Positions 24,019 to 35,284 are shown, counted from the stretch's first letter. The stretch: 64,000 nucleotides of DNA from Lactobacillus gasseri ATCC 33323 = JCM 1131 (GCF_000014425.1 NC_008530.1:310001-374000), one strand, 5' to 3'. The notes: generated by a model not told the origin, from the sequence alone. Numbers and translations: made by a program.

Positions 24019-24636
24019 ATGGCTAATTTAGAAATTATCGATCAAAAAGGTAAGTCTGCAGGTAATGTAGATTTAAATGAAGAAATCTTCGGTATTGAAC
24101 CTAATGAAAGTGTTGTTTTCGATGCAATCATTAGACAAAGAGCTGGTAAGCGTCAAGGTACTTCTGCTGTAAAGAACAGATCAGCTGTTCGTGGCGGTGG
24201 TAAGAAACCTTGGAGACAAAAAGGTACTGGTCGTGCTCGTCAAGGTTCTATTAGAGCCCCACAATGGCGTGGTGGTGGTACTGTATTTGGTCCAACTCCT
24301 CGTTCATACAAGATGGACATGCCTCGTAAAGCACGTCGTTTAGCTATGAAATCAGTTCTTTCCCAAAAAGTTGCTGACAAAGATTTAATCATTCTTGATC
24401 AATTAACTTTAGAAGCACCTAAGACTAAAGAATTAAAGGCTATCTTAGATAATGCTAACGTTTCTGGTAAGGTTTTAGTTGTGTCTGATGATAAGAATGT
24501 TCAATTATCAGGTAAGAACCTTCCAAAAGTGAAAGTTGTACCTGTTAATGGCTTAAATGTTGTTGATGCGGTTGACTACCAAAAACTTGTATTAACTCAA
24601 GACGCTATTAAGAGAATTGAGGAGGTTTTGGCATAA
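24019..24636 (+). CDS. rplD: 50S ribosomal protein L4
   Basis: Lines the exit tunnel together with L22. 205 aa, with the tunnel loop [20 protein letters not shown], the site of macrolide-resistance changes, in normal form. In Escherichia coli L4 represses the S10 operon through its leader, which makes it the first candidate ligand for the leader seen upstream. The stop overlaps the rplW start by one base (TAATG). Confidence 0.98.
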   Translation: MANLEIIDQKGKSAGNVDLNEEIFGIEPNESVVFDAIIRQRAGKRQGTSAVKNRSAVRGGGKKPWRQKGTGRARQGSIRAPQWRGGGTVFGPTPRSYKMDMPRKARRLAMKSVLSQKVADKDLIILDQLTLEAPKTKELKAILDNANVSGKVLVVSDDKNVQLSGKNLPKVKVVPVNGLNVVDAVDYQKLVLTQDAIKRIEEVLA

Positions 24637-24932
24637 TGGATGCACGTGATATCATCTTACGGCCTGTAGTTACCGAAAAATCCATGAATTTAATGGATGA
24701 TAAGAAGTATACTTTTGATGTGCTTGTATCAGCTACCAAGACTCAAGTTCGTAATGCCGTTGAAGAAATTTTTGATGTAAAAGTTAAGAATGTTAACATT
24801 ATGAACGTTCGCGGTAAAGAAAAGAGAGTTGGTCGTTACACTGGTAAGACTGCTCGTCGTAGAAAAGCAATCGTTACTTTAACTGAAGATTCTAATGATA
24901 TTAAGATCTTCAATGATAATAAAGAAAATTAG
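24636..24932 (+). CDS. rplW: 50S ribosomal protein L23
   Basis: Sits at the tunnel exit, where trigger factor and the signal recognition particle dock. 98 aa. Starts [22 protein letters not shown] 24636 shares one base with the rplD stop, so translation is coupled. An AGGAGG-like site lies inside the rplD end (GAGGAGG, nt 24618-24624). Confidence 0.97.
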   Translation: MDARDIILRPVVTEKSMNLMDDKKYTFDVLVSATKTQVRNAVEEIFDVKVKNVNIMNVRGKEKRVGRYTGKTARRRKAIVTLTEDSNDIKIFNDNKEN

Positions 24933-24951
24933 TAAATAGGAGGTCAGTCAA

Positions 24952-25788
24952 TTGGCAATTATCAAATATAAGCCAACTACAAACGGCAGACGTAATATGA
25001 CTTCTTCCGACTTTGCTGAAATTACCAAGAAAAAGCCTGAAAAGACTTTACTTGAATCTCAAAGTCATACTGCTGGTCGTAACTCATACGGTCATATTAC
25101 TGTTAGACACCGTGGTGGTGGTCACAAACAAAAATACCGTATCATTGACTTCAAGCGTAATAAGGATGATGTAAAAGCAGTTGTTAAGGCTATTGAATAT
25201 GATCCAAACAGAACTGCTAACATCGCTCTTCTTCACTACACTGACGGTATTAAAGCTTACATCTTAGCACCTAAAGATCTAAAAGTTGGTACTGTTGTTG
25301 AATCTGGTCCAAATGCTGATATTAAGCCTGGTAATGCATTGCCATTATCTGCTATTCCAGCTGGTACTGAAATTCACAATATTGAATTGAAGCCTGGTAA
25401 AGGTGGTCAATTAGTAAGAAGTGCAGGTACTGTTGCACAAGTTCTTGGTAATGATGGTAAGTACACTTTAGTTAGACTTCAAAGTGGTGAAGTTCGTAAG
25501 ATTTTATCAACTTGCCGTGCTACTATCGGTTCTGTTGGTAATGAACAACACTCATTAATTCAATTAGGTAAAGCTGGTCGTAAGCGTTGGTTGGGCAAGC
25601 GTCCACAATCTCGTGGTTCCGTAATGAACCCTAACGATCACCCACATGGTGGTGGTGAAGGTAAGGCTCCAGTTGGTCGCCCACAACCTATGACTCCATG
25701 GGGTAAGAAGTCTCGTGGTATTAAGACTAGAAACTCTAAGGCTAGAAGTGAAAAACTTATTATTCGTCACCGTAAAGGTAACAAGTAA
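24952..25788 (+). CDS. rplB: 50S ribosomal protein L2
   Basis: Needed for subunit joining and peptidyl transferase activity. 278 aa, with the conserved basic block [20 protein letters not shown] and the C-terminal [16 protein letters not shown] region that holds the histidine long implicated in activity. The start is TTG 24952 after TAGGAGG; the protein reads [15 protein letters not shown]. Confidence 0.98.
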   Translation: MAIIKYKPTTNGRRNMTSSDFAEITKKKPEKTLLESQSHTAGRNSYGHITVRHRGGGHKQKYRIIDFKRNKDDVKAVVKAIEYDPNRTANIALLHYTDGIKAYILAPKDLKVGTVVESGPNADIKPGNALPLSAIPAGTEIHNIELKPGKGGQLVRSAGTVAQVLGNDGKYTLVRLQSGEVRKILSTCRATIGSVGNEQHSLIQLGKAGRKRWLGKRPQSRGSVMNPNDHPHGGGEGKAPVGRPQPMTPWGKKSRGIKTRNSKARSEKLIIRHRKGNK

Positions 25789-25809
25789 TTAAACGAAGGA
25801 GGTTAATTA

Positions 25810-26097
25810 ATGAGCCGTAGTATTAAAAAAGGTCCTTTTGCTGATGCAAGCCTTTTAAAGAAGATCGAAGCCCAAGAAGGTTCCGAAAAGAAGCAAGTAA
25901 TTAAAACATGGTCTCGTCGTTCAACTATTTTCCCTTCCTTTGTTGGTTTCACAATAGCTGTTTACGATGGAAGAAAACATGTGCCAGTATACATTACTGA
26001 AGATATGGTTGGTCATAAGTTAGGTGAATTTGTACCTACTAGAACTTTCCGCGGTCACAAGGTCGCTGATAAGGCCACTACTACAGTAGGTAAATAA
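25810..26097 (+). CDS. rpsS: 30S ribosomal protein S19
   Basis: Head protein that contacts the A-site tRNA and bridges to 23S rRNA. 95 aa beginning [12 protein letters not shown], with [15 protein letters not shown] and [24 protein letters not shown] precedes ATG 25810. Confidence 0.98.
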   Translation: MSRSIKKGPFADASLLKKIEAQEGSEKKQVIKTWSRRSTIFPSFVGFTIAVYDGRKHVPVYITEDMVGHKLGEFVPTRTFRGHKVADKATTTVGK

Positions 26098-26117
26098 TAG
26101 GAAGGAGAGACATCTAA

Positions 26118-26471
26118 ATGGCAGAACAAATTAGTTCAGCTAAAGCTGAAGCAAGAACAGTTCGCATCGCTCCTAGAAAAGCCCGTTTGGTAGTAGACCT
26201 TATTCGTGGAAAGAGTGTTGCTGAAGCTCTCGCAATTTTACAATTTACGCCAAGAGCTGCTTCCCCAATCGTTGAAAAAGTGTTGAAGTCAGCTATTGCA
26301 AATGCTGAACACAACTACGATCTTGAAAGTGCAAATCTTTACGTATCAGAAGCATACGTAAACGAAGGTGCAACTTTAAAGAGATTTCGTCCACGTGCTA
26401 AGGGTATGGCTTCTCCAATTAACAAGAGAACAAGCCACGTAGTAGTTGTAGTATCTGAGAAGAACGATTAA
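26118..26471 (+). CDS. rplV: 50S ribosomal protein L22
   Basis: Exit-tunnel protein, 117 aa. Starts with [19 protein letters not shown]-type sequence after a short N-terminal stretch. The long beta-hairpin ([18 protein letters not shown]), site of macrolide-resistance changes elsewhere, is full length. GGAAGGAG precedes ATG 26118. Confidence 0.98.
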   Translation: MAEQISSAKAEARTVRIAPRKARLVVDLIRGKSVAEALAILQFTPRAASPIVEKVLKSAIANAEHNYDLESANLYVSEAYVNEGATLKRFRPRAKGMASPINKRTSHVVVVVSEKND

Positions 26472-26485
26472 GGGAGGTAAATTTA

Positions 26486-27154
26486 ATGGGTCAAAAGATT
26501 AACCCAAATGGTTTCCGTCTCGGTGTTAACCGTGATTGGGAAGCAAAGTGGTATGCAGACAAAAACTACGCTGACACTTTAAATGAAGATTTACGTATTA
26601 GAAAGTTCATCTCTGAAAAGTTAGCTGATGCATCTGTTTCCACTGTGGAAATTGAACGTGCTGCAAACAGAATTAACATTTCTATCCACACTGCAAAACC
26701 TGGTATGGTTATCGGTAAAGGTGGTAAAGAAGTTGAAGCTTTAAGAAAACAACTTAGTGCTTTAACTAAGAAGAACGTTCACATTAATATTGTTGAAATT
26801 AAGAAGCCTGATTTAGATGCTAAATTAGTAGGCGAAGGTATTGCTCGTCAACTTGAAGCAAGAATTGCATTTAGACGTGCAACTCGTCAAGCAACTCAAA
26901 GATCTATGCGTTCTGGTGCTAAGGGTATCAAGGTTCAAACTGCTGGTCGTTTGAACGGTGCTGATATGGCAAGAAGAGAATGGCATACTGAAGGTAGTGT
27001 TCCACTTCATACTTTAAGAGCAGATATTGATTATGCTTGGGTAGAAGCTGCAACTACTTATGGTCAAATTGGTGTTAAGGTTTGGATCAATCGTGGTGAA
27101 ATTTTACCACAACGTAAGAACAAACCTTCTAAGAAAACGAAGGGAGGAAACTAA
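26486..27154 (+). CDS. rpsC: 30S ribosomal protein S3
   Basis: Forms part of the mRNA entry channel. 222 aa, starting [18 protein letters not shown]. It has the KH RNA-binding loop [12 protein letters not shown] and a C-terminal basic tail. GGGAGG precedes ATG 26486. rplP follows after only 2 nt. Confidence 0.98.
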   Translation: MGQKINPNGFRLGVNRDWEAKWYADKNYADTLNEDLRIRKFISEKLADASVSTVEIERAANRINISIHTAKPGMVIGKGGKEVEALRKQLSALTKKNVHINIVEIKKPDLDAKLVGEGIARQLEARIAFRRATRQATQRSMRSGAKGIKVQTAGRLNGADMARREWHTEGSVPLHTLRADIDYAWVEAATTYGQIGVKVWINRGEILPQRKNKPSKKTKGGN

Positions 27155-27156
27155 TA

Positions 27157-27594
27157 GTGTTAGTACCTAAGCGTGTAAAGCACCGTCGTGAATTCCGCGG
27201 TAAAATGCGTGGTGAAGCTAAAGGCGGAAAGACCATTGCATTTGGTGAATATGGTTTAGAAGCTGTTGAATCTCACTGGATTACTAATAGACAAATTGAA
27301 GCCGCTCGTATTGCTATGACTCGTTTCATGAAGCGTGGCGGACGTGTTTGGATTAGAATCTTCCCACAAAAATCCTACACTGCAAAAGGTGTTGGTGTTC
27401 GTATGGGTTCCGGTAAAGGTGCACCAGCTGGTTGGGTAGCTGTTGTTAAAAGAGGCAAGATTATGTTTGAAATCGGTGGCGTTTCAGAAGACGTTGCCCG
27501 TGAAGCTTTAAGACTTGCTTCAAACAAGCTTCCAATTAAGACTAAGTTTGTTAAGAAGAGTTCGGAAGTAGGTGGCGAATCTAATGAAGGCTAA
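27157..27594 (+). CDS. rplP: 50S ribosomal protein L16
   Basis: Contacts the A-site tRNA and the 5S rRNA region. 145 aa. The start is GTG 27157, 2 nt after the rpsC stop; its ribosome binding site GGGAGG lies in the last codons of rps[20 protein letters not shown] and the loop around [17 protein letters not shown] are standard. The 3' end overlaps rpmC. Confidence 0.98.
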   Translation: MLVPKRVKHRREFRGKMRGEAKGGKTIAFGEYGLEAVESHWITNRQIEAARIAMTRFMKRGGRVWIRIFPQKSYTAKGVGVRMGSGKGAPAGWVAVVKRGKIMFEIGGVSEDVAREALRLASNKLPIKTKFVKKSSEVGGESNEG

Positions 27595-27781
27595 AGATAT
27601 CAGAGCATTAACCACTGATCAAATGTTAGAAAAGGAAAAGCAATATAAAGAAGAACTTTTTAATTTGCGTTTCCAACAAGCAACGGGTCAATTAGAGAAC
27701 ACCGCTCGCTTGAGACAAGTCCGCAAGAACATTGCTAGAATTAAGACAATTCTTAGCGAAAAAGAATTGAGCAAGAATTAG
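27584..27781 (+). CDS. rpmC: 50S ribosomal protein L29
   Basis: Small two-helix protein at the tunnel exit, 65 aa ([13 protein letters not shown]). I choose ATG 27584, which overlaps the end of rplP by 11 nt and has AGGTGG 10 nt upstream. A GTG at 27572 in the same frame has no better site. Coupled to rplP. Confidence 0.96.
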   Translation: MKAKDIRALTTDQMLEKEKQYKEELFNLRFQQATGQLENTARLRQVRKNIARIKTILSEKELSKN

Positions 27782-27803
27782 TTAACGGAAGGGAGTTATT
27801 AAC

Positions 27804-28070
27804 TTGAGCGAAACTAACGAAAGAAATAATCGTCACGTATACCAAGGTCGAGTTGTTTCTGACAAGATGGATAAGACTATTACAGTTGTTGTAGATACCT
27901 ACAAGAACCACCCTGTTTATAAGAAGCGTATTAAATACTCAAAGAAGTATTACGCTCACGATGAAAACAACGAAGCTAAGATTGGCGATACTGTTCGTAT
28001 CATGGAAACCCGTCCATTATCACATGCGAAGCGTTACCGTCTAACTAAGATTGTTAAGAAGTCAATTTAA
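27804..28070 (+). CDS. rpsQ: 30S ribosomal protein S17
   Basis: OB-fold protein that binds the 5' domain of 16S rRNA. 88 aa from TTG 27804, with GAAGGGAG about 10 nt upstream. Contains [22 protein letters not shown] and [16 protein letters not shown]. Confidence 0.97.
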   Translation: MSETNERNNRHVYQGRVVSDKMDKTITVVVDTYKNHPVYKKRIKYSKKYYAHDENNEAKIGDTVRIMETRPLSHAKRYRLTKIVKKSI

Positions 28071-28103
28071 TTACGCGGATTTTATTGAGGGGAGGATAAA
28101 CTA

Positions 28104-28472
28104 GTGATCCAACACGAAAGCCGTTTAAAGGTTGCTGACAACTCCGGTGCAAGAGAACTCCTAGTTATCAAGATTTTAGGTGGTTCTAAGCGTAAAACCG
28201 GTAATATTGGTGATATCGTAGTTGCTGCTGTTAAACAAGCAACACCAGGTGGCGTTGTCAAAAAAGGTGATGTTGTTAAAGCAGTTATTGTTAGAACAAA
28301 ATCAGGTGCACGCCGTGAAGATGGTTCATACATCAAGTTCGACGAAAATGCAGCAGTTGTAATTAATGCTGATAAGAGTCCTCGTGGAACTCGTATTTTT
28401 GGGCCTGTAGCCCGTGAACTGCGTGAGCACGATTTCATGAAGATCGTATCTCTTGCTCCTGAAGTCTTATAA
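28104..28472 (+). CDS. rplN: 50S ribosomal protein L14
   Basis: Interface protein that also binds the silencing factor RsfS. 122 aa from GTG 28104 after GGGGAGG. Starts [20 protein letters not shown] and keeps [14 protein letters not shown]. Co-directional in the spc part of the cluster. Confidence 0.98.
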   Translation: MIQHESRLKVADNSGARELLVIKILGGSKRKTGNIGDIVVAAVKQATPGGVVKKGDVVKAVIVRTKSGARREDGSYIKFDENAAVVINADKSPRGTRIFGPVARELREHDFMKIVSLAPEVL

Positions 28473-28492
28473 TTTTTTAGGGAGGTGCACTG

Positions 28493-28732
28493 ATGTTTGT
28501 TAAAACAGGTGACAAAGTAAAAGTTATTGCCGGTAAAGATAAAGGCAAAGAAGGCACTGTACTTTCAGTCAACGCCAAGACTAACCGTATTGTTGTCAAA
28601 GGTGTTAATAAGATCAAAAAGCATGAGAAACCTTCACAAGCCAACGCTAATGGTGGTGTGGTAGAAAAAGAAGGTTCTATCCATGCATCAAATGTAAAAG
28701 TTATTGCTAAAAAAGAAGATAACAACAAATAG
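28493..28732 (+). CDS. rplX: 50S ribosomal protein L24
   Basis: Assembly initiator for the large subunit. 79 aa with a KOW motif at the N-terminus ([20 protein letters not shown]). At 79 aa it is shorter than the ~103 aa form of many bacteria, as is usual for lactobacilli. GGGAGG precedes ATG 28493. Confidence 0.97.
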
Positions 28733-28746
28733 GAGGGAGGACGCAC

Positions 28747-29289
28747 ATGGTAAACAGTTTAGTAGAAAAATATTCAAATGAAATCGCACCAGCTATGAAC
28801 AAAAAGTTTAATTACGATTCAGTTATGGAAATTCCTAAAATTGATAAAATCGTTTTAAACATGGGTGTCGGTGATGCAGTTTCTAATGCAAAGAATCTTG
28901 ATGAAGCTGTAGAAGAATTGACTTTAATCTCAGGTCAAAAGCCTTTGATTACTAAAGCTAAGAAATCAATCGCAAACTTCCGTTTACGTGAAGGTATGTC
29001 TATTGGTGCTAAGGTTACCCTTAGAGGCGATAGAATGTACGATTTCTTGTACAAATTAATCAACGTTTCTCTTCCTCGAGTTCGTGACTTCCGTGGAATC
29101 AGTTCTAGATCATTTGATGGTCGTGGTAACTATACTTTAGGTATCAAAGAACAATTGATTTTCCCAGAAATCGACTACGACAAGGTAAACCGTGTTAGAG
29201 GTTTGGACGTTGTTATTGTAACTACTGCCAATACAGATGAAGAAGCTCGTGAACTTCTTACTGAGTTTGGTATGCCTTTTGCTAAATAA
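28747..29289 (+). CDS. rplE: 50S ribosomal protein L5
   Basis: Binds 5S rRNA and forms a bridge to S13. 180 aa, full length, with [35 protein letters not shown] and a normal C-terminus. GGAGGGAGG precedes ATG 28747. Confidence 0.98.
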
Positions 29290-29303
29290 TTTGGAGGACA
29301 TTA

Positions 29304-29489
29304 ATGGCTAAAACATCACAAATCGTCAGAAATCATCGTCCTGCTAAGTTTTCATCTCGTGAATACACTCGTTGCGAGAGATGTGGCCGTCCACACTCTG
29401 TTTACCGCAAGTTCAAATTATGCCGTATTTGCTTAAAAGACTTAGCACACAAGGGTCAAATTCCTGGTGTTAAAAAGGCAAGTTGGTAA
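29304..29489 (+). CDS. rpsZ: 30S ribosomal protein S14, zinc type
   Basis: 61 aa with CERC and CRIC, the four-cysteine zinc site of the S14 type Z form. This is the housekeeping version in low-GC Gram-positives; a zinc-free paralogue may exist elsewhere. TTGGAGG precedes ATG 29304. Needs zinc, so it belongs to the cell's zinc economy. Confidence 0.97.
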   Translation: MAKTSQIVRNHRPAKFSSREYTRCERCGRPHSVYRKFKLCRICLKDLAHKGQIPGVKKASW

Positions 29490-29513
29490 TTAACGGTAAA
29501 GGAGGCAAATTAA

Positions 29514-29912
29514 ATGGTCATGACAGATCCAATTGCAGATTACTTGACTAGAATTAGAAATGCTAACATGGCAAAACACAGTTCTGTTGAGATTCCTGCA
29601 TCATCAATGAAGAAATCACTTAGTGAAATCTTAAAGAACGAAGGCTTTATTCGCGATTACCAAGTTGAAGATGACAACAAACAAGGTATGATCAAGATTT
29701 TCTTGAAATACGGTCCTAATAACGAACGTGTTATTTCAGGTTTAAAGCGTATTTCTAAGCCTGGTTTAAGAAACTACGTAAGTGCAGAAAACTTACCAAA
29801 AGTTCTTAATGGTCTTGGTATTGCTATCATTTCTACTTCTGCAGGTGTGATTACTGATAAAGAAGCTAGAGAAAAGAACGTCGGCGGCGAAGTTATTGCT
29901 TACGTTTGGTAA
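29514..29912 (+). CDS. rpsH: 30S ribosomal protein S8
   Basis: Binds the central domain of 16S rRNA. 132 aa. ATG 29514 has AAAGGAGG 6 nt before it; a second ATG two codons later is also possible. Contains [20 protein letters not shown] and ends GGEVIAYVW. In Escherichia coli S8 represses the spc operon; no matching mRNA structure was looked for here. Confidence 0.98.
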
Positions 29913-29936
29913 TTTTGACAGAAAGGAGAACTATTA

Positions 29937-30467
29937 ATGAGCCGAATTGGTTTAAAGGTCATCGAGGTTCCTGAAAAGGTCACAGTTACCAAAAATGGTG
30001 ACGACATCACTGTTAAGGGACCAAAAGGTGAACTTACTAGATACTTTGATCCACGCATTACCTTTGAACAAAAAGATGGAGAAATTCATTTTAGTCGTTC
30101 AAGTGAAGCTGACAAAGCTCTTCATGGTACTGAAAGAGCAAATCTTGCTTCCATGATTGAAGGTGTAACTGATGGATATGTTAAGAAGTTAACTTTAGTT
30201 GGTGTTGGATACCGTGCAGTTGCACAAGGTAAGAAATTAACTCTAAATGTTGGTTACTCTCACCCAGTCGTATTTGAAGCACCAGAAGGTGTTACAGTTA
30301 AAACCCCATCAGCAACTTCAATTGAAATTGAAGGTATTTCAAAACAAGTTGTAGGTCAATTTGCGGCAGAAATTCGTGATGTTCGTCCACCAGAACCTTA
30401 CAAGGGTAAAGGTATTCGTTACGAAGACGAATATGTACGTCGCAAGGAAGGTAAGACTGGTAAATAA
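29937..30467 (+). CDS. rplF: 50S ribosomal protein L6
   Basis: Two-domain protein near the factor-binding site. 176 aa, [15 protein letters not shown] at the start and [26 protein letters not shown]-type end. AAAGGAG precedes ATG 29937. Confidence 0.98.
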   Translation: MSRIGLKVIEVPEKVTVTKNGDDITVKGPKGELTRYFDPRITFEQKDGEIHFSRSSEADKALHGTERANLASMIEGVTDGYVKKLTLVGVGYRAVAQGKKLTLNVGYSHPVVFEAPEGVTVKTPSATSIEIEGISKQVVGQFAAEIRDVRPPEPYKGKGIRYEDEYVRRKEGKTGK

Positions 30468-30495
30468 TTAAATAGAAAATTTTTGAGGTGAAATT

Positions 30496-30855
30496 GTGAT
30501 TTCTAAACCAGATAAAAACAAATTACGCTTAAAGCGTCATAAACGTATTCGTGGAAAGATTTCTGGTACTGCTGAGCGCCCACGCTTAAGTGTTTTCCGT
30601 TCAAACAAAAACATCTACGCTCAATTAATTGATGATGTAGAGGGTGTAACGCTTGCAAGTGCCTCAACAAATGATAAAAATATTTCAGCTGAAGGTTCTA
30701 AGATGGAACAAGCTGCTGAAGTAGGTAAAGCTTTAGCTGAAACTGCTGCTAAGAAGAACATTAAGAGTGTTGTATTTGATAGAAGTGGTTACTTATACCA
30801 CGGTCGTGTACAAGCTCTTGCTGATGCAGCACGTGAAAACGGATTAGAATTCTAG
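30496..30855 (+). CDS. rplR: 50S ribosomal protein L18
   Basis: 5S rRNA binding protein. 119 aa from GTG 30496 after GAGGTG. Contains [18 protein letters not shown] and ends [26 protein letters not shown]-like, as in the family. Confidence 0.98.
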
Positions 30856-30872
30856 GAAAGGAGAATTAACTA

Positions 30873-31397
30873 ATGGCAAACCGCAACGATTCTCGTAGAG
30901 ATTCTCGTAAAGATCGTAAAAAAGACGATATTGAAGATCAATTAGTAGCAATTAACCGGATCACCAAGGTTGTTAAGGGTGGTCGTCGAATGAGATTTGC
31001 TGCTGTTGTAATCGTCGGCGATAGAAAAGGTCATGTAGGTTTTGGTACTGGTAAGGCTCAAGAAGTCCCAGAAGCTATCCGCAAGGCTGTTGAAGCTGGT
31101 AAGAAGAGAATGATTAAGGTACCTACTGTTGGTACTACTATTCCACATGAAGTTATGGGCCATTATGGTTCTGGTAACATTATGTTAAAACCTGCTGAAG
31201 CTGGTTCTGGTGTTGCTGCTGGTGGTGCTGTTCGTATTATCATGGATTTAGCTGGTATTTCAGATGTTACTTCTAAATCACTTGGTTCAAATACACCAAT
31301 CAATGTTATCCGTGCTACTATGGACGGTTTGAGTAAGTTAAAGACTCGTGAAGATGTTTTGAAACTTCGTGAGTCAGCAAAAAGCTTAGAAGATTAA
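30873..31397 (+). CDS. rpsE: 30S ribosomal protein S5
   Basis: Accuracy protein at the back of the decoding centre. 174 aa. The first ~23 residues are an Arg/Asp/Lys-rich extension; the core starts at [20 protein letters not shown]. The loop [19 protein letters not shown] is standard. AAAGGAG precedes ATG 30873. Confidence 0.98.
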   Translation: MANRNDSRRDSRKDRKKDDIEDQLVAINRITKVVKGGRRMRFAAVVIVGDRKGHVGFGTGKAQEVPEAIRKAVEAGKKRMIKVPTVGTTIPHEVMGHYGSGNIMLKPAEAGSGVAAGGAVRIIMDLAGISDVTSKSLGSNTPINVIRATMDGLSKLKTREDVLKLRESAKSLED

Positions 31398-31409
31398 GGA
31401 GATTAAATA

Positions 31410-31592
31410 ATGGATTTAAAAGTTACCTTAATTAAAAGCGTCGCACACCGTCTTCCAAAACAAAGAAAGATTGTTAAAGCTCTTGGTCTTGGTAAGGTAA
31501 ATAGCACTGTTGTTCTTCCAGACAACGCTGCAACTCGTGGCGCTTTATTGAAGATTGCTCACCTGATCTCAGTTGAAGAGGTTAATAAGTAA
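31410..31592 (+). CDS. rpmD: 50S ribosomal protein L30
   Basis: Small large-subunit protein, 60 aa: [20 protein letters not shown] and a normal end. AAGGAG precedes ATG 31410, 12 nt after rpsE. Confidence 0.97.
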
Positions 31593-31617
31593 TTAGAATC
31601 CAAGGAGGTGCCAATTA

Positions 31618-32058
31618 ATGAAGCTTAATGAATTAAAACCAAATGAAGGTTCACGTCGCAACAGAAAGCGTGTTGGTCGTGGTACTTCTAGTGGTTACGG
31701 TAAAACTGCTGGTCGTGGTCAAAAGGGTCAATTAGCTCGTACTGGTGGTAAAACTCGTTTAGGTTTCGAAGGTGGTCAAATGCCATTATTCAGAAGAATG
31801 CCTAAGCGTGGTTTTAAGAATGTTAACCGCAAAGAATACGCTATTATTAATTTAAATGATTTAAACAGATTTGATGATGGTAGTGAAGTAACTATCGACA
31901 CATTAAAATCATCAGGTTTAGTTAAAAAAGAACTTGCAGGAGTTAAGTTGTTAGCTAACGGCGAATTAAAGGTTAAGTTGACTGTAAAAGTTAATAAAGT
32001 CTCAGAAGCTGCTAAAAAAGCTGTTGAAGCCGCTGGCGGAACTGTTGAGGTGATCTAA
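31618..32058 (+). CDS. rplO: 50S ribosomal protein L15
   Basis: Late assembly protein, 146 aa. The glycine/arginine-rich N-terminus ([23 protein letters not shown]) is typical. AAGGAGG precedes ATG 31618. Its stop overlaps the secY start by one base, coupling the two. Confidence 0.98.
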   Translation: MKLNELKPNEGSRRNRKRVGRGTSSGYGKTAGRGQKGQLARTGGKTRLGFEGGQMPLFRRMPKRGFKNVNRKEYAIINLNDLNRFDDGSEVTIDTLKSSGLVKKELAGVKLLANGELKVKLTVKVNKVSEAAKKAVEAAGGTVEVI

Positions 32059-33353
32059 TGTTCTCGACCTTGAAGAACGCCTTTAAGGATAAAGATATTA
32101 GATCTAAGATCTTTTTTACACTCTTTATCCTGTTGCTTTATCGTATCGGAGCTAATATAACAGTTCCGGGAGTTAATGCAAAAGCTATTACACGGGTTGC
32201 ACAGACTGGTTTAGTCCCAATGTTGGATACAGTCAGTGGTGGTGGATTAGATACATATTCAATCTTTTCTTTAGGGGTTTCACCTTATATCACTGCTCAA
32301 ATTGTTATTCAATTACTCCAAATGGATATTGTTCCTAAGTTAGTTGAGTGGGGAAAACAGGGAGAAGTCGGAAGACGAAAAACAAATCAAGTAACGCGCT
32401 ATCTTACTTTAGTGGTTGCCTTTGTTCAAAGTCTCGGAATTACTCTTGGTTTTAACGTTTTAACCGAAATGGGTTTGGTTAAAACGCAAACTCCTCAAAC
32501 CTATATTGAGATTGCCATTATTATGACAGCCGGGACAATGCTTTTGACCTGGCTAGGTGATGAAATCACTGATAAAGGTCTGGGAAATGGTGTATCTGTA
32601 ATTATTTTTGCAGGTATTATTGCCCGTCTTCCTAATGGAATTTATCAGCTATTTAAAGATTTCATTATTAATAATAGTGCTAGCGATCGTTGGCAAGGGA
32701 TTTTGTTCTTCATCGCGATCATTATTGCCATTTTACTAGTAACTCAATTTGTTACATGGTTTCAACAGGCTGATTTGCGAGTACCTATCCAATATACTCG
32801 TAGAGCAGCAACAAGTGGCTCCGAAAGTTTCCTACCTTTAAAGGTTAACGTTTCTGGAGTTATTCCAGTTATTTTTGCCAGTTCCTTTATTATTACACCA
32901 GCTACAATTTTGATGGCTTTTCAAAGATCTCATGGAAATGAACAATGGTTTAAGATTTGTAATCAAATATTTAGTTTACAAACCACACCTGGTGCATTAA
33001 TTTATACATTGTTAATCATTTTGTTCACTTTCTTCTACGCCTTTGTTCAAGTAAATCCAGAAAAGTTGGCTGAGAACTTGCAAAAGCAAGGAGCCTACAT
33101 TCCTAGCGTTTGGCCAGGAAAAGATACACAAAAGTATGTATCTAAAATTTTGATTAGATTATCAACAGTAGGTGCAGTATTTTTAGGCCTTGTTGCCTTA
33201 TTACCGCAACTTGCTACAAATATTTTTGGTTTACCAAGTTCAATTGGACTTGGCGGAACAAGTCTTTTAATCGTTATTGGTGTGGTTTTAGAATTAGCCC
33301 GTCAAGTTGATGGACTACTAATGAAGCGCGAATACGTTGGATTTATTAGATAG
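32058..33353 (+). CDS. secY: Preprotein translocase subunit SecY
   Basis: Channel of the Sec machinery for export and membrane insertion. 431 aa with about ten membrane helices. The first helix region has [11 protein letters not shown], the plug and pore regions follow, and the C-terminal cytosolic loops carry basic residues for ribosome and SecA docking ([16 protein letters not shown]). ATG 32058 overlaps the rplO stop. adk follows after 11 nt, the usual order. Confidence 0.98.
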   Translation: MFSTLKNAFKDKDIRSKIFFTLFILLLYRIGANITVPGVNAKAITRVAQTGLVPMLDTVSGGGLDTYSIFSLGVSPYITAQIVIQLLQMDIVPKLVEWGKQGEVGRRKTNQVTRYLTLVVAFVQSLGITLGFNVLTEMGLVKTQTPQTYIEIAIIMTAGTMLLTWLGDEITDKGLGNGVSVIIFAGIIARLPNGIYQLFKDFIINNSASDRWQGILFFIAIIIAILLVTQFVTWFQQADLRVPIQYTRRAATSGSESFLPLKVNVSGVIPVIFASSFIITPATILMAFQRSHGNEQWFKICNQIFSLQTTPGALIYTLLIILFTFFYAFVQVNPEKLAENLQKQGAYIPSVWPGKDTQKYVSKILIRLSTVGAVFLGLVALLPQLATNIFGLPSSIGLGGTSLLIVIGVVLELARQVDGLLMKREYVGFIR

Positions 33354-33364
33354 TAAGGATAAAA

Positions 33365-34018
33365 ATGATTAATTTAATTCTTTTAGGTTTGCCTGGTGCA
33401 GGCAAAGGAACAGCTTCTGAAAGCATTGTAGATAAGTATCACTTGGCACATATTTCGACAGGTGATATGTTCAGAGAAGCTATGGCTAATGAAACTCCAG
33501 TTGGTTTAGAAGCTAAAAGTTATATTGATAAAGGTGATTTAGTGCCAGACGAAGTTACTGCTAAGTTAGTTGAAGAACGTCTTAAGCAACCTGACACTAA
33601 GAATGGATTTATCTTAGATGGATTTCCAAGAACCACTGTTCAAGCAGAACTTCTTGAAGGTATAACTAAACGGTTAGAAAAGCCGTTAACTAATGTAATT
33701 GCAATTGATGTTGATGAAGATGTTCTAATCAAGCGTTTATCAGCACGCTACATTTGTAAAAATTGTGGTGCAACTTACAACAAGATTTCAAATCCAACTA
33801 AAGTAGAAGGTACTTGTGATCGTTGCGGAGGACATGAATTTTTCCAACGCGAGGATGACAAGCCAGAAGTTGTTAAAAATCGCTTAGAAGTTAACAAGAA
33901 GATGAATACTCCTCTTCGTGATTTCTATGAAGAAAAAGGAATTCTTTCAACTGTTAACGGTGAACAAACTCCGGAAAAAGTATTTGAAGACATTGACAAA
34001 ATCTTAAGTAAAGATTAG
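33365..34018 (+). CDS. adk: Adenylate kinase
   Basis: Interconverts AMP, ADP and ATP. 217 aa, long form with a zinc-binding LID: CKNC and, 17 residues later, CDRC. The P-loop is [11 protein letters not shown], with DGFPRT for AMP binding. AAGGA precedes ATG 33365. A methionine aminopeptidase gene, often next in other bacteria, is absent; infA follows instead from a new promoter. Confidence 0.98.
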   Translation: MINLILLGLPGAGKGTASESIVDKYHLAHISTGDMFREAMANETPVGLEAKSYIDKGDLVPDEVTAKLVEERLKQPDTKNGFILDGFPRTTVQAELLEGITKRLEKPLTNVIAIDVDEDVLIKRLSARYICKNCGATYNKISNPTKVEGTCDRCGGHEFFQREDDKPEVVKNRLEVNKKMNTPLRDFYEEKGILSTVNGEQTPEKVFEDIDKILSKD

Positions 34019-34025
34019 TCTCGTA

Positions 34026-34053
34026 TTGTTTTTTTTACATTCCGTGTTATAAT
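34026..34053 (+). promoter_or_regulatory. Promoter of the infA-rplQ (alpha) segment
   Basis: TTGTTT (34026-34031), a 16-bp spacer and a perfect TATAAT (34048-34053) with an extended -10 TG. It gives extra transcription of infA, rpmJ, rpsM, rpsK, rpoA and rplQ. Confidence 0.8.
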
Positions 34054-34091
34054 GCCTAAGTGTGACTATTTGTTCATGTGGAGGAACAATT

Positions 34092-34313
34092 TTGGCAAAA
34101 GAAGATGTCATCGAAGTTGAAGGTAAGGTAGTTGATACCTTACCTAATGCTATGTTTAAAGTTGAATTAGAAAATGGTGCAACAATTTTAGCTCATGTTT
34201 CGGGTAAGATTAGAATGCACTACATTAGAATTTTACCTGGTGATAGAGTAACAGTTGAATTATCACCATATGATTTAACTAAGGGTAGGATTACGTATCG
34301 TTTTATTAAGTAA
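34092..34313 (+). CDS. infA: Translation initiation factor IF-1
   Basis: OB-fold factor that covers the A site during initiation. 73 aa from TTG 34092 ([20 protein letters not shown]), with GTGGAGG upstream. The in-frame ATG 30 nt earlier would add a non-family extension and overlaps the ribosome binding site, so I reject it. The gap to adk is 73 nt and holds a strong promoter. Confidence 0.97.
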
Positions 34314-34327
34314 TTACGGAGGCAAAC

Positions 34328-34444
34328 ATGAAAGTTAGACCATCTGTTAAACCAATGTGTGAACATTGCAAGATTATCAAAAGACATGGTCGTGTTATGG
34401 TGATTTGCTCTGCAAACCCTAAGCACAAACAACGTCAAGGTTAA
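34328..34444 (+). CDS. rpmJ: 50S ribosomal protein L36
   Basis: A short gene of 38 aa: [18 protein letters not shown] and so on, ending PKHKQRQG. The Cys-x2-Cys, Cys and His zinc ligands are present, so this is the zinc-binding (C+) form. ACGGAGG precedes ATG 34328. Confidence 0.97.
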
Positions 34445-34477
34445 TAGTTATATATTTTTATTAGGAGGTGCAATTTA

Positions 34478-34825
34478 ATGGCACGTATTGCTGGTGTTGA
34501 CTTACCCAGAAATAAAAGAGTTGTAGTCGCATTAACTTATATCTATGGTATTGGTGAACCAACTGCAAAGAAAATTTGTAAAGATGCTGGTATTTCTGAA
34601 GATATTCGTACTAATGACTTGACTCCAGAAGATCAAGAAAAATTACGTAGCGAAGTAGATAAGTACCGTGTTGAAGGTGACCTTCGTCGTGAAGTTAGTC
34701 TTAACATTAAGCGTTTAGTTGAAATTGGTTCATACCGTGGTATTCGTCACCGTCGTGGCTTACCAGTTCGTGGTCAAAATACCAAGAATAATGCTCGTAC
34801 TCGTAAGGGTTCAAAGAGAAAATAA
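34478..34825 (+). CDS. rpsM: 30S ribosomal protein S13
   Basis: Head protein that bridges to L5 and contacts the P-site tRNA. 115 aa: [34 protein letters not shown], and a basic C-terminal tail. TAGGAGG precedes ATG 34478. Confidence 0.98.
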   Translation: MARIAGVDLPRNKRVVVALTYIYGIGEPTAKKICKDAGISEDIRTNDLTPEDQEKLRSEVDKYRVEGDLRREVSLNIKRLVEIGSYRGIRHRRGLPVRGQNTKNNARTRKGSKRK

Positions 34826-34849
34826 TTTATTAAATAGGAGGTTAAGTTA

Positions 34850-35239
34850 ATGGCTGCAAAGAAAACAGCACGTAAACGCCGTGTAAAGAAGCATGTTGAA
34901 AGCGGCGTTGCTCATATTCATTCTACGTTTAACAATACCTTGGTCATGATTACTGACGTACAAGGTAACGCAGTCGCATGGTCTTCCGCTGGTGCTTTAG
35001 GTTTCAAGGGTAGTCGTAAGTCTACACCATTTGCTGCTCAAATGGCCGCAGAAGCAGCTGCAAAGTCTGCAATGGATCAAGGCATGAAACATGTTGAAGT
35101 TTCAGTTAAAGGACCAGGTGCAGGTCGTGAAGCTGCTATTAGAGCACTTCAAGCTGCAGGTCTTGAAATCACTGCTATTCGCGACGTTACTCCAGTGCCG
35201 CACAACGGTTCCAGACCACCAAAACGTCGTCGTGTCTAG
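34850..35239 (+). CDS. rpsK: 30S ribosomal protein S11
   Basis: Platform protein near the mRNA exit. 129 aa with [18 protein letters not shown] and the ending [18 protein letters not shown] precedes ATG 34850. Confidence 0.98.
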   Translation: MAAKKTARKRRVKKHVESGVAHIHSTFNNTLVMITDVQGNAVAWSSAGALGFKGSRKSTPFAAQMAAEAAAKSAMDQGMKHVEVSVKGPGAGREAAIRALQAAGLEITAIRDVTPVPHNGSRPPKRRRV

Positions 35240-35284
35240 TTTATTCCTGCGTGCAGGACATTACGTTTTGAAAGGGGCCCAGTA

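Noticed and set aside
28082-28438. Minus-strand frame of 118 codons opposite rplN
   Set aside because: Shadow of the plus-strand ribosomal gene; Pro/Ser/Thr-rich translation with no start signal.
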